DNA of 64,000 bases from Zygnema cylindricum (taxonomy: Eukaryota > Streptophyta > Zygnematophyceae > Zygnematales > Zygnemataceae): NCBI GenBank assembly GCA_037447655.1, contig JBBHKE010002528.1, positions 62,001 through 126,000 of the forward strand, in the 5' to 3' direction. Below are positions 24,908-37,959 of the stretch, one piece after another. How positions within the stretch are numbered: position 1 is the first letter of the stretch; each line of letters opens with the position of its first letter. Both the position numbers and the translations under genes were made by a program. The notes beneath the pieces were generated by a model, which saw only the letters and a list, made by a program, of their open reading frames with translations, was not told where the DNA came from and made no database searches.

Positions 24908-27900
24908 TCACATAATTGACTCCACAACAACGTTGCCCATTTTAAAGACTCCTGAGGCCACCATTGCCTCACCTAGCGCCAGGTCACGAATTGCCTCTAT
25001 CGGCGCACTTCGAGGATCTGCCTCCCATTTACTTACCTGCTCATAAAAAAATAACCATTTAATAAACCAATTCATCGTCAGAACCACACGGAGAACATAG
25101 AAAGCTTTCTTCACTAGGTTACACACGCATAAGCAATGGATATAGATGCTCTTCTTCTTGGCAAATTCAAAATCCCAAGTGGAACACCAACGACAAAGGA
25201 CACCTTGAAGAACGTTACCTTTGAATGTGCATTTGCAACATCTGTAGCAAAAGCTTTCAACTCGTTTTGGACGCCTTCAAAAGGAAAAAATGATTTTTCT
25301 GGGGCGCCCGACGATGGATACAGAGTGGCCTGTTTAAAAAAAAAAAAAAAAAACAAAACAAACTGGATGTGGATCAGTATAATAGTTGCAGATAATGCAG
25401 TGCCTGGAGCCAAGATCAAAAGATGGTAAACTTGTAATCATCCTTGCTGTCAATCTACACTCCCATGTCTACAGAAAAGTCATTTATTTACGAAAGTGAC
25501 AATCCTTGCGACCTCTTCTTGCATTAACAGATGAACAAACGGTCATATTAAAACAGTCATAAATCAGTATGAAAGCACATTGTAAGTGGGTCAGGACATG
25601 AGATACCTCTGATTATCGATAATAGTCATGCAACTCTACAACTTTTCAACAGCAGCTAAAAAAAGAACGAAAAAAAACAACCCACAAACAAGATAAGGGA
25701 CATGTCACCGTGCTTACAAAATAACCATGCTTTCCATCTTCAGAGCCACGTTCTGCTTCAACAGTCCCTTTTTCGCACACAATTCGCCAGCTCACCTAGA
25801 ATGAATGATGATCAATGATCATCAACAACACTCCATTTAGTACACAAGCCCCATTTGCTACATTATGTGTGTACAAACTCTTGCGAGCCAAAGTCTTGCA
25901 GTAAGCAACATCCAATAGAGAAAAATGCCAGAAAATGCCAAGGTGGAACTTGTGATAGCTGCGATAAGCTACTCCAATGGGTGACGCATTAGTGGAAAAG
26001 TGAAGAACTTTCTTGCATTTCAATTCAAAAACTAAGATTTAAACATAATAATTCATATTCACGCATCATACTTGGCGAGTTTAAAACAAAGTTGTATGCT
26101 AGATGGTGACAGGCTATCCCGGCACAATCATGCCCAGCAAAAATATTGCTGCCTTTTCTTTCCCCGCCCTCTTTCCCTCTCCTCTTTTCCCCCCCCCATA
26201 AGTGGATTAAGACATTGCAATGTGGCTACCACAACCTGGGTGTGGTGCAACCATGTGAGACAGTAAGTCAAATCACATCTGCACAAGAGAACCATGCTAC
26301 TCATTCAACTGGTCTACATCTCTGCTTTTTCGGATATAGGTTGTAGAGTGTGTAAATTAGAGATCCTGTTCAGCCAAAGGCTACACACTCGGATGGTTGT
26401 GCATGGCTGGAAACGCCGCTTCACTTACTTCAGGATTTGAGCGCTAAACACCCTATGACATCCACATGCTCCCTTTTTCTACAAAGGACGCAATGACATC
26501 CCATACAACAAACTTAAAGAAGATGTTTAAACAATTGTAAACAATGACTGTCTAATGTGATCGAAAAGCCAACAAGAATTTGTTTGCAAAAAGTGATTTA
26601 CAAAAAAGACATCAATGCTCACCAGAATTCCTCTTCTACTTGCATCGACAATACACACTAGGAAAGTAGCTTCTCACCTTGCGAGAGGTCGCGGAGTAAG
26701 ATATAACCATAGTGCCTGATGCACCATTCTCAAACTGCCTGTAAAACTGGCAAACCTGTCAGATTCCGAATACTTCAGCTTGTTGGTAAGGAAAAATCTA
26801 TATAAAAACGGTTCAAGTTAGAATCAAGAGGTGGTTGGTTAACATACATCACAGCTGCAACATTGTCCGGAGGAGGAAGAGATTTGTCCTTGTGACTCGT
26901 TATAGCACTGATGGACGTTACTTCGCATCCAACAATCTATTGGAACCAGCCCCGACGAACATGTAAGCCTCTATTTCCCTTCTTCCTACTCCGGGAATAT
27001 CTTGAGACCCCCATCAACATTTGCAATTTTTACACAGCTTTTGACAAAGGACCTAGAATTTCTTCTCGTTCGTTGTTTAAACATCTTTTCAAATTATCAC
27101 AAACAAGTACAGTTTCTACATTCATAAGTGCAATGGCCAGATATCAGATGCTGACAGCAAGGCTAAGTAATGTCTACAATACTGCCGAAGTCCAGTGGGA
27201 GAAGGATAAGTGAAGACTTGTAAACTCAAGGACATGGCCTAATGAAAGTAAAGTAAAGACAACATCGAGCTTGTTAATGCTCATCCAATGAGCTTGCCCA
27301 TTATAGTTTGTGCTTGTTAGGTACAGTCAAGGAGCTGATGCAAAAGAAGAACTAAAAAAGAAAAAAAAAGATTTTAAGATTCAAGCACAACATTCTTCTG
27401 CACCATAAAACTTTCAACATTTTTTTGTCATCACTTCCTGTTCATGACATGCACAGTGGTTTCACCAAATTGCATAATCTTCCTATTTCCATCGTGATCT
27501 CGTTCTTGTAAACTCAACACCTACCACATTCAATCTAGACGAACAAGAACAAGACGCAGCACAGGCCTACACCCAAATTATGCCGGTGCAAGAAGTAATA
27601 ACACAGCAGAATAACACAAAGAAGCTCCAGGGAAATGATCAGCTTACCATCCTCAGACCAGCAATAAAATGCACTCCACCATCTATCAAAAAGGCTCCCT
27701 GCATAATGCCAACTCGATGACCATAAGAGCTCCTTTGTCACCAAAAAAATCGGAAGACATTCAATATGCACCTACAATATGCAATAATCTGGAACTTCCT
27801 GGACATTATATGGACAGTACTACACCCAGCATATCAACAAGTTAAGGCAGTATGTAAGGGACGAATTGTAGTATCGATGGAAGTTCTGTCATACCAATGG

Positions 27901-30255
27901 TCCTCGTGTTCAGGACTCACCAGTCATTTTCACGTACAAATAGAAACACTAAGAATTAGGCAGAGAGATAATGCGTGAACCACACCAGCTACATCTTACA
28001 AAAACCAGGGGTAAAGAGCAAGTACTTATGGTTTAGGCACACAATTATAAGTATAACATCAACCTTTCTTCAAAACGACAACATATTGTTCACAATTCAG
28101 ATTCTGAAATGATCACGAAGCCAAATTTTGTGGTGACAATTAAAACGCAGAAAGACACCAATGCAAGGCCAGGACCACGCACAGCAGAAAATGGTGACCC
28201 ACAAGGAAAGCAGGATCACGACGCCATTCACTGCTAAAGTATCGATTGCCCGTGTTCATTGGTGATTCTATGATGACTTCAACCATCATAACCTCGCCCA
28301 GTTCCTTAACCATCTGGCCAGCCTGCAATTTCCAACAAAATAAAGGAAAAAATAAGAAATATCTCCGCACAGAAAGAGGAGAGTAGGTGTTCAGCGATTT
28401 AGGATCAGCTAAACAAGTTCAAGAGCCATTACAGTGATTCTTAGCAAAGAATGTAAGTCATTTATTAATGCCTTGACAATGGGTTGAACAAACTTCAGAA
28501 AGGCAGCACATACAGGTTCTTCTAGCTACTACTGTAATCTTACCTTTTCAAGGCCTGGCTCGAAGCGATAATTCTCTGCAACTGCCCAAATTGGAACCTT
28601 GTTCCGGCCTTCAGAAAGACTCCGGTGAACTTTTAGAATCTCTAATGCCCCCTTCACATCTGCAACAAGAAACAAAACCGTAAGCTAAATGCATTAGAAG
28701 AAGCGAGAAGCAGAGATTTGTAAGCACTTGAAGTTTTAAACTACAGCATCAACATTGCCAATGAAACTTTAAAATTCGGTACAGATATTGACAACCATGC
28801 AGCCTAATTCTACTATTCTACTGTTCTGTAGTGCCAACTCCCCATCAACCGGTAGATATAGCAATCTAAACCATCTTGACATCCAAAAAACTCATAATTT
28901 AATTAAGGTATTGCATGCAAGCAAATCATTGCTTATGCAAATAAACCACCTGATAGGATACAACCTTCATAAAAACTACCTACGGATGATGGAGAGAGCA
29001 TAACGTCCTTAAAGTCAAATGGGTGACTTACTTGCAGCTACAGGCTTTTCTGCAGGCAAGGCAAAAACAATGGCCCAGCAAAACACAAGTCAATAAACGA
29101 AGAAGAAAACGACCACATTTCTACCCCTTGCTTTCCCTTCTTAGATTGAAAAATCACGAGTTGCATGTAAATCTATTTCTTAAACTGAATATTTTGGCCA
29201 TTCTAACAGTAACAAGGGTAACATTGGACACCATACGCCAGACAACATTAAAATCTTTGAAACAATTTTTATTTGCATGTCCCAAGACTATCCTTGTAAA
29301 CTCTCGCAAATGGTGACAAATAGCCATTTATGATGCTACAAGTCCCCTTTGCCAACCTTCAGGAGACACAGTCTATTAAGACCCTGATTTCATAAAACTC
29401 ACCTTGAATAACATGCTTGCCAGCTCGAAGCGCTCTGATCACCATCTCGGGCTGCAAATTGTTTCCAGAATACAATCAATAAGCCTAGGCAAACTCGTTA
29501 ATCAAAACATTAAGATAAATGAGTGATATATTCCTATCCATTAAGGCCTTATAAGGTGTACGTTTCTGAAAAGGCTGCATTGTGTGTCTTGGGTTAGAAG
29601 CTTGCTCAATAAGAATCCCATATGCTAGTAACTCAACCTGCATTAGATGAGCTCCATTTCTTCTGAAATGCCATTCTTCTATGAAGGGTACTTTATTGGC
29701 TTCAGCATTATACCAGGTTAAAAACTCACTTGAACCAAAGCAGGTAACACAATTGCAACTGCTTGTATATAAGGATCTTGAAGAATTTTTTCGAGACCGT
29801 CTTCTCCAAACAGCGCAGATGCATCAGTGTACTCATTTACAAGAGCTGTAACTTCTTCAGCAGGTCCCTACATCAAAAGAATATCATAACATCACAGTGT
29901 AATAAAAATTAGTAATGAAACATGACAAAATAAAAGAGTAAAAAGCACAAAAAGCCTAAAAATAAAAAACAAGACATAGCGAACTGTTTGTGTGGAAGAT
30001 TCAGCGGAAGTGAATCCTAGTTGTCACCACATTAGCCACCAGTAGCAGAAACCAGCCTGGAAAAACATAATGAGCGAAAAGTTGTAAAAGGCAAAATCTG
30101 AGGGAACAAGGCTGATGTGAGCACACCTGAGACCTGCTCCACACATACTTTAAATGGATAACATGGGATACATCACGAAGAATATTGACATATTGATCTT
30201 TCACAAATAATCCAGCACCAAGTAAGGCCAGAGATGGCTTCCGGCTGTCAACCAT
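24908..30255 (-). CDS. Gfo/Idh/MocA-family oxidoreductase
   Basis: Twelve exons join in frame to 362 aa: 30255-30127, 29867-29730, 29451-29403, 29049-29032, 28659-28544, 28322-28203, 27698-27648, 26936-26848, 26738-26678, 25795-25718, 25329-25219 and 25036-24908. The N-terminus has the NAD(P) fold (SLALLGAGLFVKDQY, VWSRSQ, GLEKILQDPYIQAVAI). Next come HVIQEKPVAA with the family EKP motif, and WAVAENYRFEPGLEKA. The C-terminal domain includes SSEWRRDP, GAFLIDGGVHFIAGLR (GG..D.GVH motif) and MVISYSATSRK. All introns are GT-AG. Exon 4 is only 18 nt, and it carries part of the EKP motif. The family reduces or oxidises sugars and related compounds with NAD(P)H, but I cannot infer the substrate. No transit peptide is evident, suggesting the cytosol. 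An upstream in-frame Met gives a longer hydrophobic start, which I reject because the Rossmann fold begins right after the chosen Met. Confidence 0.9.
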
Positions 30256-30733
30256 GCTTTTCAGTGATGATTGTATTCTTTCTTTGAAAAAAATGTTGTT
30301 GGTTAGTGAAACAACAATGATGAATCCAAATACTAGACAGAACGGAAATAGTTTCCGATTTGCTTGAAATGTCCGCATCTTGTAGCCATGCGACGGGCAA
30401 ATATTGCAAACGTTCGTTCGCTTATGAGATTTTGGCCGACGCGGATGCTTTCAAATGATGTTCAAAACCTAGGGATATTTCATTCGTGCAAAACTCCGCG
30501 CATGGAACGAAATGACAAAGTATCCATACGGAAGAGGGCACGAAAAAAGTGCGCGGAAATTCTTTACGGTATGCTGACTTCGTGCGACCACTGTACGAAA
30601 ATGTCCGCACTTTTAGAAAGCTTAAATGTGAAGTCGCGAAATGGACGATAATTCGACATACGTTGTTGCTTATGTGAGTCATCATCACTTTACCAATTTG
30701 TTGATTCAGGTTTGTTCTTCAGTTGAAGCCTTG
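30256..30733. other. Upstream region of the oxidoreductase gene
   Basis: This should hold the promoter and 5' UTR of the minus-strand gene. Nothing specific can be recognised beyond short open frames without domains. Confidence 0.35.
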
Positions 30734-30790
30734 AAGGCATGATTTGGAGAAGGCATGATTTGGAGAAGGCATGATTTGGAGAAGGCATGA
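30734..30790. repeat. 16-bp tandem repeat, about 3.6 units
   Basis: Units of aaggcatgatttggag are repeated exactly three times with a partial fourth. It lies about 80 bp left of a TA-flanked MITE. Confidence 0.9.
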
Positions 30791-30869
30791 TGCAAATTTT
30801 GAGAAGTATGTCCTTTCGCGCAGATGTATTCAATGTTGCTACATATGTCACTGGAGGATGAATCAAGTA

Positions 30870-31358
30870 CACCGCGAATCGTTATTACTGTCAAAGTCAC
30901 TAATTTGGGTTCTTAAAATTGGATACATGATTTTAATTTTTCCTTGACGTTAATTAGGGTACCGTACAAAATAGCGTAAAGAACGAAAGTACAATAAGAT
31001 CTAAATAGTGCTGTGTAAGGTCGATGTCAGACCGTACATAAATGTACCTTTTCAAGTGAAAAATTTACAAAAAATGAATTAAATCAGACGCGCACGCATA
31101 GGAACGTGCGCTCAAAAAACGGGATTAGTGTGACACGTAAATTAGTCTGACATGTACGGATATTTAAATTTGTACGGATACATATAATAATGTATATAAA
31201 CGTACGGCGAATATTCCATTTTTGCTGTTCCCAAATTAGCATAATGCCGAAATTAGAATGCACCTTTTTTTTTTAATTTTAAATTCTTAATTAGCATCAA
31301 TTACGGTAAATTTTCTTCAAAACTATTTAAACTTTGACACTAATAACGATTCGCGGTG
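30870..31358. mobile_element. MITE with near-perfect 28-bp TIRs and TA target duplication
   Basis: The left end starts CACCGCGAATCGTTATTACT and the right end is the inverse complement, matching over 28 bp with one difference. Both ends are flanked by TA (30868-30869 and 31359-31360). The 489-bp interior has no coding capacity. A TA duplication and short size suggest a Tc1/Mariner-type non-autonomous element. Copies with the same outer sequence appear at 46330, 56776, 59596 and 63393. Confidence 0.85.
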
Positions 31359-31360
31359 TA

Positions 31361-32445
31361 CTTGATCGGTTACTATTGTGCTCAATTGAACAGCAAAATC
31401 AAATAGTGTTAAAAGTGTCTAGAACTTTCTCATGTCATGTTCTAATTGACGTATCAACTTATACAGTTTGTTTTTCACAAAATAAAAAATAAATAGATCG
31501 TTGTAGAGAGGACATTTCTGAAAAAGATTGTGCAATTGTTTTCCCTCCATCTTTTTGATAACGGATTACTCGAGCGTCCCTCAACGTTCCACTAAGAGCT
31601 TGTTCTTGTTGCTAGAAAATAGCCAGCAACCTATTTCATTGTGATTCATCGATTCTCCTGTTATTCAAGGCTGAGCTTTACACTTTGTCACATGCACGAC
31701 AGCGACGTGATACGGCATGAAAACTTTGAGCTGAATTCTCTTTTGCCGCCTACTTTTCTTTAAATCTTATTGAAAGGATTTGTATAGTCACACATGTCAC
31801 TTGTCATGGTGGATACCTTTACTTGCTTTGGACATGGCATAATTTTTCACAGGTTCAAGTCAGAGATATGTAAGTGGAAGGTAGGGGCGCTGACAGTTTC
31901 CGAGTGGCTTTATTTGTTTCCACTTAAGACTAACTTCATGGCCATGCTACATTCTCAAGGTTATTCTCGATGTTTACAGAACTTGAAAATTCAGACTGAA
32001 ACAGACAATTGACACAATCTTCCAAAATAGCTACAGTCCCAATTGAAAATCGTTTTGAACGTCACTCTTTTCAACATATTTTTATGTATGTTCAAGCTTA
32101 ACCATGGTGGTCAATGTGAATCCTATCATGTACCATGAAGGACAGATATGCATAAAATTTTGTTTGTCGAGAACACTGATGCCTTTCCACCATATTTCCT
32201 TGATGTACAGGTACTGTTTTTGTTATATTTTTTTATAACGTCGATTGTAAAAGTACAGACCCGCAAAGACCTTCATTAAGAGCTGTCATTAACAACAATA
32301 GCAGATCCAAAAACACAAAAACAGAAAAAGAAAATCACAATTATTGGTAGTAAAAATTGCCCAAACATGGTTAAAACTGGGCCGGTAAAAGAAGATGGAT
32401 TCATATACACGAAGATCTTAGAAGTACAAGAAGATCTTGAAGTGT
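31361..32445. other. Intergenic DNA, 3' side of the DUF72 gene
   Basis: No gene recognised. The right end should contain the 3' UTR of the DUF72 gene. Confidence 0.35.
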
Positions 32446-35344
32446 TTATAGGATGAGGTTACGAAGCTCTAAAGCATTATGCACAGCAAATCCATTGTGA
32501 TCATTGTTGAAATATGCATACACGTCAATTCCTGCATCTAGTTTTTTCCTTATGTTTGAGGCGTGCCTTCGTAGTTCTTGAATTTCATACCGGCAAGTAT
32601 AGTCTCTCCCATGGAACCGAAGATAAGACCAATCAGCAGTAGGGAACTGAAGGCAGAAAACACATAAAAAACGATAAATAAAAACAGTGTAATTTGCCTT
32701 ACAGTAGAGGTGGTCGTCAGAAAGAAAGAGCGACGCAACAACTAACCAATATATAGGCAAGTATAAAGTACATTTTTCCTTTTTTTTGCAAAACTTAATG
32801 GAATTTGGAATGAGTAGCATTGTAACTTAATATGGATCAAAGTTAAAGCTTGACATTCAGTAAAAGGGAATGAATGAGTCTCATAATTACCCTCTTGTTG
32901 AGAGTGAATCGTACAGTTTTATGAGTAGCCATACGTCCAATCTCTCATAGAATTGCACAAATTCTATGGCTTACCCTATCATTAAGCTGCCAGCTGAGGG
33001 GGCATGAATCGGTTGTAAAAATAAAATAAAATTAACTCATTCTTTCTATGCCTATTATCATGAATAGGCTTTTTGTTTCCCCATCATCTTATCCTTGTCA
33101 TGATGGTCAAAGAGCAACTGGTGGCAAGACCTCGTTGTACAACATTGGTCAATCTTACATTTTTAAGTTCCACCATCTTTTCCTCATGACTGAACCATGA
33201 AGAGAACTCAGCACAAGGGAATGCTCTAAAGAAGATAATCTGATGGACTAACTGTGATATGAACCACTCTCATCAAAACTTATCTGAATATGACGCAAAT
33301 GTGCAGCGTGACTTTACCGCACATTCGTCCTCTCTGTGGATGACGCTTAATATGACTGTTTTGAAAGATATGATAATGGTATTACTTACCTCTGGAAAAT
33401 TCTGGCCAATATCCTTATGATCATGAACGCACAGCGCCACATTATGTCGACAGAGGATATTGTACACCGAATCACAAAACCAGCGGCTGTCACGGACCTC
33501 TAATGCCCATCGTTGACCTGTTGACCACCAAACTTCATGCTTTTGCAACATCATCTGAACCATCTACTTGTAATCTCAAAAGCAATTAGATGCTCCAGGG
33601 AGCGACTCAGTGCGCATAAGCAAGAAAAGTAGAGATAATAAAAGAATAGAGAACTAGTATTGTTCAAAAGCAAAATCAGCCCCGGGTTATTCACAAAATC
33701 TGCCTAGAATTATTATATCCAATCCAGAAACAAGCAGGTCGAAGACAAAAGAGAGTTCAGTGAATAAACCTGAAGCAGGAAAAATAATTGGTCATGCCTT
33801 CTTACCTGCTGGAGTGCTCCTCTCAACTTCAGCAAAGAAGCCTTCCAAACGCTCTATGTTACAATCAAACTTGGGTGGTAGTTGAACCAAGATTGGGCCC
33901 AAGTGAGCTCCTTTTAAACAGGTTGCTCGATCCCAAAAGAGTCCCACTGTTCCCTCAGGGTCTTTTAGTCGTTTCATGTGAGAGCCAAACCTGCAGAAGG
34001 TTGAAATAAATGGAATGTGTTTCGGCATCCACACTAAAAACAGACAAAATTCATGAGGCTTCAATAAATGACTTGACTGTTCTAGACAAAACAAGCGACA
34101 TTCAAGTAGAAAGTGGCATGCGACATTTGGTTACTTGGAAATGGTTGCAGAAATCTGATTACAGTTTACTTGCCTGCTAAATTTCAGAGTATAGCAAAAG
34201 TCCTCAGGAGCTTGCTTGTCCCAAGTGTCAAAAACTTTACTTTCTGGAAGACGATAAAATGTGTTGTTGATTTCGACAGTATTGAACATCCATGCATAGT
34301 ACTCGAACCAATCCTTTTGAGGCAACTTATTGGGATACACAACGCCTTTCCAATGAGGATATATGTACCCCGACGTCCCCATCCAAAGCGTGCCCTTGCC
34401 TGACTCTTTCTGATACCACCATGGCCTGTTTATGTTGATGCTCTCTCTCAATTCCACAGGAATAGCTATATCAGTCTGTTCGGTAACCTTGCGTCCTCTC
34501 CTTTGCTTAGGCTTAGGTGTTTCCAAGTCACCTTCTTTGTTCCATGCTTTATTTGCATTGTCCATTTCACGCTTGTCTTCAACAATTTGTTTATTTGTCA
34601 CAATGGCTCGGGAATCAACTTCTCTACCTTCACTTCTGGCTGTCAAATTATTTTGATGAGGAATTGTTTTAATACGCTGCCTCTTCGGCACAGAATTCCC
34701 AATTACTGAGTCTTGGATAGACCCTGACACCGAAAGCTTTGGAACAGACTTTTCCTGGGGCCCATTATTTTTCCCTCTCTCTCTAGACATCTGTTTTGAG
34801 TTGTTCTGTACATCGGTACTCAAATCTTGACTATTTTTGACCTGATGTTCCAAGTTGTTCATCCCTTTCTTAGTGGTCCGTGTATAAAGTGCAGCCTCTC
34901 TTGGCATATTTATCCTCCTAACTTGAGATTTTTTTGCTATGTTCCCACCTGCTTTGATACTATCATTGGGTTCAAAGATCCTGCAGAGAAATGTATGTTA
35001 AAGACTAAACCTGTTATTGTCATAAACGTTATTAGGTCAAATGTCATTCCAATGTTATCTAAATGTTTGGTTTGCAGTCCTGTCTCTTGTTCGATACACA
35101 GATTTTGGAACAAGTATATAAAGAGCCAATTATTGCAAGAATCACATGGTGTAACAGCTTTTCAACGAAAGGTAATTAAAATATGTCACACTCATGTGTT
35201 TATTTCCGACAGCTTGTTGAAAAAAATGGCAAAATCTGGTCTCAAACTGTGCACCACACCAGACTCACCTGCTACGCTTGCAGGGCGTACAGCATAAAGA
35301 TTCAAGTTCTTCCGCACCTGTAGTATTTCAGCAAAGGTAGACAT
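32446..35344 (-). CDS. DUF72 (YecE-like) protein with long basic N-terminal extension
   Basis: Five exons join in frame to 454 aa: 35344-35269, 34948-34174, 33990-33806, 33517-33390 and 32646-32446. Residues up to about 170 are polar, basic and probably disordered (KQRRGRKV). The DUF72 domain follows: LWMGTSGYIYPHWKGVVYP, FNTVEINNTFYRLP, then FGSHMKRLKDPEG, LGPILVQLPPKFDC, then RWALEVRDSRWF and the C-terminal SYLRFHGRD and VYAYFNNDHNGFAVHNA. The family fold is TIM-barrel-like; its biochemical role is not established. The joint of exons 2 and 3 needs a GC-AG intron with donor AG|GCAAGT. The first exon is inferred from its good Met and donor and from phase; starting at the Met of MPREAAL in exon 2 is the alternative. 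Confidence 0.85.
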
Positions 35345-37959
35345 GTCTCCACCTTCACATAGGAATGAATTTTACTGCAAACAAAGAAAGACATTAGCCT
35401 CGGTCGAACTTGTGGCGTCAGTACTAAGAAGAAGATTATATGTCACTCGTCGGGATGGCTAAACCATCTACGCACAAAGCATGATTGAAAAGAAAGAAAA
35501 TTGACGAACACTATACTGACAAGGCACCAGGTCAATCACAATATCACCCCGGTAAAATTTCCCCTTTTGTAGCAAGACATGCAGTGGATATTGAATTTCA
35601 ACGATATACGCCAAAACCACCAAACGATAAAAACAGTCGTTTTAACGTTTAAACGCAAACTGTCATTTTCAGAATTTCCTTCCCATTTGTTCCCCCACAC
35701 ATAAGATGCAGCCCTTTCACACACATTATTGTGGTACTTCGAATGGCGGTTTTGGCTTCCCGTCGCCAACATTGCGCTAGCGGCATATTTCGATAGTTGT
35801 CTTTGGTGGCGCCTAACATTACCTCTCTTTTTAATTTTTATTGTTGATGATGTCCTTATTCTAGCTCAAGTTGTCTCTAAGGTGGAGGAAGGTCTCTTCC
35901 ATTTCAGCAAGCCCTCTTCTCGGCCCGTGCACTATTGCCCCCACTAAAAACGTTTGAATCCAGGGGTCCGAGGAGTACTCCGTCGAGCCTTTTAGCTACC
36001 TTCACCCGTCAACGTGCACCAATTGCCCTTCAAGGAGCGCAAGTTGTGGCTCTCCTTCGACGAAACACGGTGGTAGATGACAAGAGGGGTCTTCCGGTTC
36101 TTCCACTAAGGGACACAGTCCAGATACATGATCTTCGTGGTTGTGGACCTTAGCTTGTTTAGGTTGTATAAAGACTCCTAATGTAGACTAGTTCTTTTTG
36201 TAGGGGCCATTTTTGGTACTTTTGTTTTGGATGTTTGTTTTTGTTTTTGTTATTGGTGTTTTGACGTTTGTTACAGTCTTATGACTCTTGTAGTCTTTAA
36301 TTGTTTTTCAGTTTTACCCTTGTACAAAATTGGTTTACTATCGCAGTTTTTGCAACAAAGTTTTCCGTCTTTGATACAATCTTCGAGATGGCCGGTATTG
36401 ATGCTCAACGTCAACTAAGGTCAATGCTAAGGAAGGTCAAGCTTGGTTCAATTTGCTTAAATCTCCCACCAAAAAAAATAATAAAGTTTTTTTTGACAAG
36501 GTCTTAAGTCAGTTTCACCATAACTTGCTTCACAATAGCTTTTGGTACAAAAAAACCAGTAACTGCTGTCGATTTTCCAAGGCCTTAATTCATCATTTGC
36601 TGAAATTTCGTGTAGTTCACGACTGTTGTCTCATTTCTTTGATAACAAGAAACGAAACATTACACCTCCACCAGCAAACTCCATCAAAGCACAAAACATT
36701 ATATTCAAATAACAATGCCGTATTGCACTATAACTTTCCTCGTATTCCTTAGTCTATCCTCAAACAGGAAACGCATTTATTTCATATGTATCGAGCTTTC
36801 TATACAAAAACACTAGGTAAAAGTGACTACACGTAACTAGACTCCATTCACCATGTAAAAGAGTTTAATCATTTGCATTAGATATAATAATATGCGTTAT
36901 GCGTATCGCCTCTCAAGGGTAAACCGTCAATACGGACTATGTAAAATTATCTAATACTTGCTACATCAATAATGTAACCATTGCAAGGAGGGAAACAGAA
37001 AATGCATTTGTTAGGAATTTGTCTCCACTTTGCAATCAGATGAAGTTGTTTTGAAACCTATCACACCAACAAAACTCCATCGATATGCACCACCACTATT
37101 TTCATTATAGAGCTATGACCGTTGCCAGGAACCAGAGGCGTTTCGGAAGTATAAGCTTTCGTATCAATCAATGTTACCAAGAAATCTTCCTCAATAACGC
37201 AATTGCCCATTGCTGATAGAGAATTGGCTCTTCCATGTCAAGAACTGAACTTAGACTGCCCAAACATAGATGGCATAGTGAAAGCCAAAAATTCATCCAT
37301 CCACTGATTTAGCACGCAGACAAACATTTTGAACCTCGTTTATACCCGTGGATCAAAAGTGTGAAAAGGGGTGTAAATGCTATCTGATAGCCCCATATTA
37401 TGTACATATTGTAGCTACAAAACACACAATACTACGTATACACTGGGGGATTACCAGATATAGCTTTTGCACGCATTTTCACTCTTTGATCTATGTTATA
37501 AACCTATTAAAAGAGAATTGCAATAAGCAGGACAGTGAAATGGTGATTATTTGGACTTTTTTGTCCAATCCAGAGCTGACATGGATTGTCTAACGCCTCT
37601 GTTCCATTCTTATTATGTTTCTTTCTCCAAAGGTCATATCCAAATTTCATCCTGATAGCCAGACTTTATCCTCATTTCTAATGAGATGCTATCTACTTCC
37701 ATAGTGAGTGTCATTCAAGCTGTCATATTTTTGACGATTTGTGAATGCAAAACAAAACTGAAACAACAACTGTGACATTCTACTGTCAAAACTTAAAAAA
37801 AACTAATCCCAGCCTGTCAAGGTGTAAGCCTCCTGAACTCTGTCAAGTCTGTGATCCACATCAACATTTCCGAATAACTGTCTTGATATCTACGATAGAC
37901 ACATCTTTCGCAGATCCTTCCACGTAGTTCTCATCGAGATCAAATCACACTTGCTACAA
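35345..37959. other. Intergenic DNA, no gene recognised
   Basis: Open frames at 35729-36153 and 36227-36752 on the plus strand have no domain or splice context. The left end should include the promoter of the DUF72 gene, and the right end the 3' UTR of the next minus-strand gene. Confidence 0.35.

Noticed and set aside
30001-30378. Upstream Met giving the oxidoreductase a hydrophobic N-terminal extension
   Set aside because: The Rossmann fold begins right after the Met at 30255, and the extension looks like translated 5' UTR.
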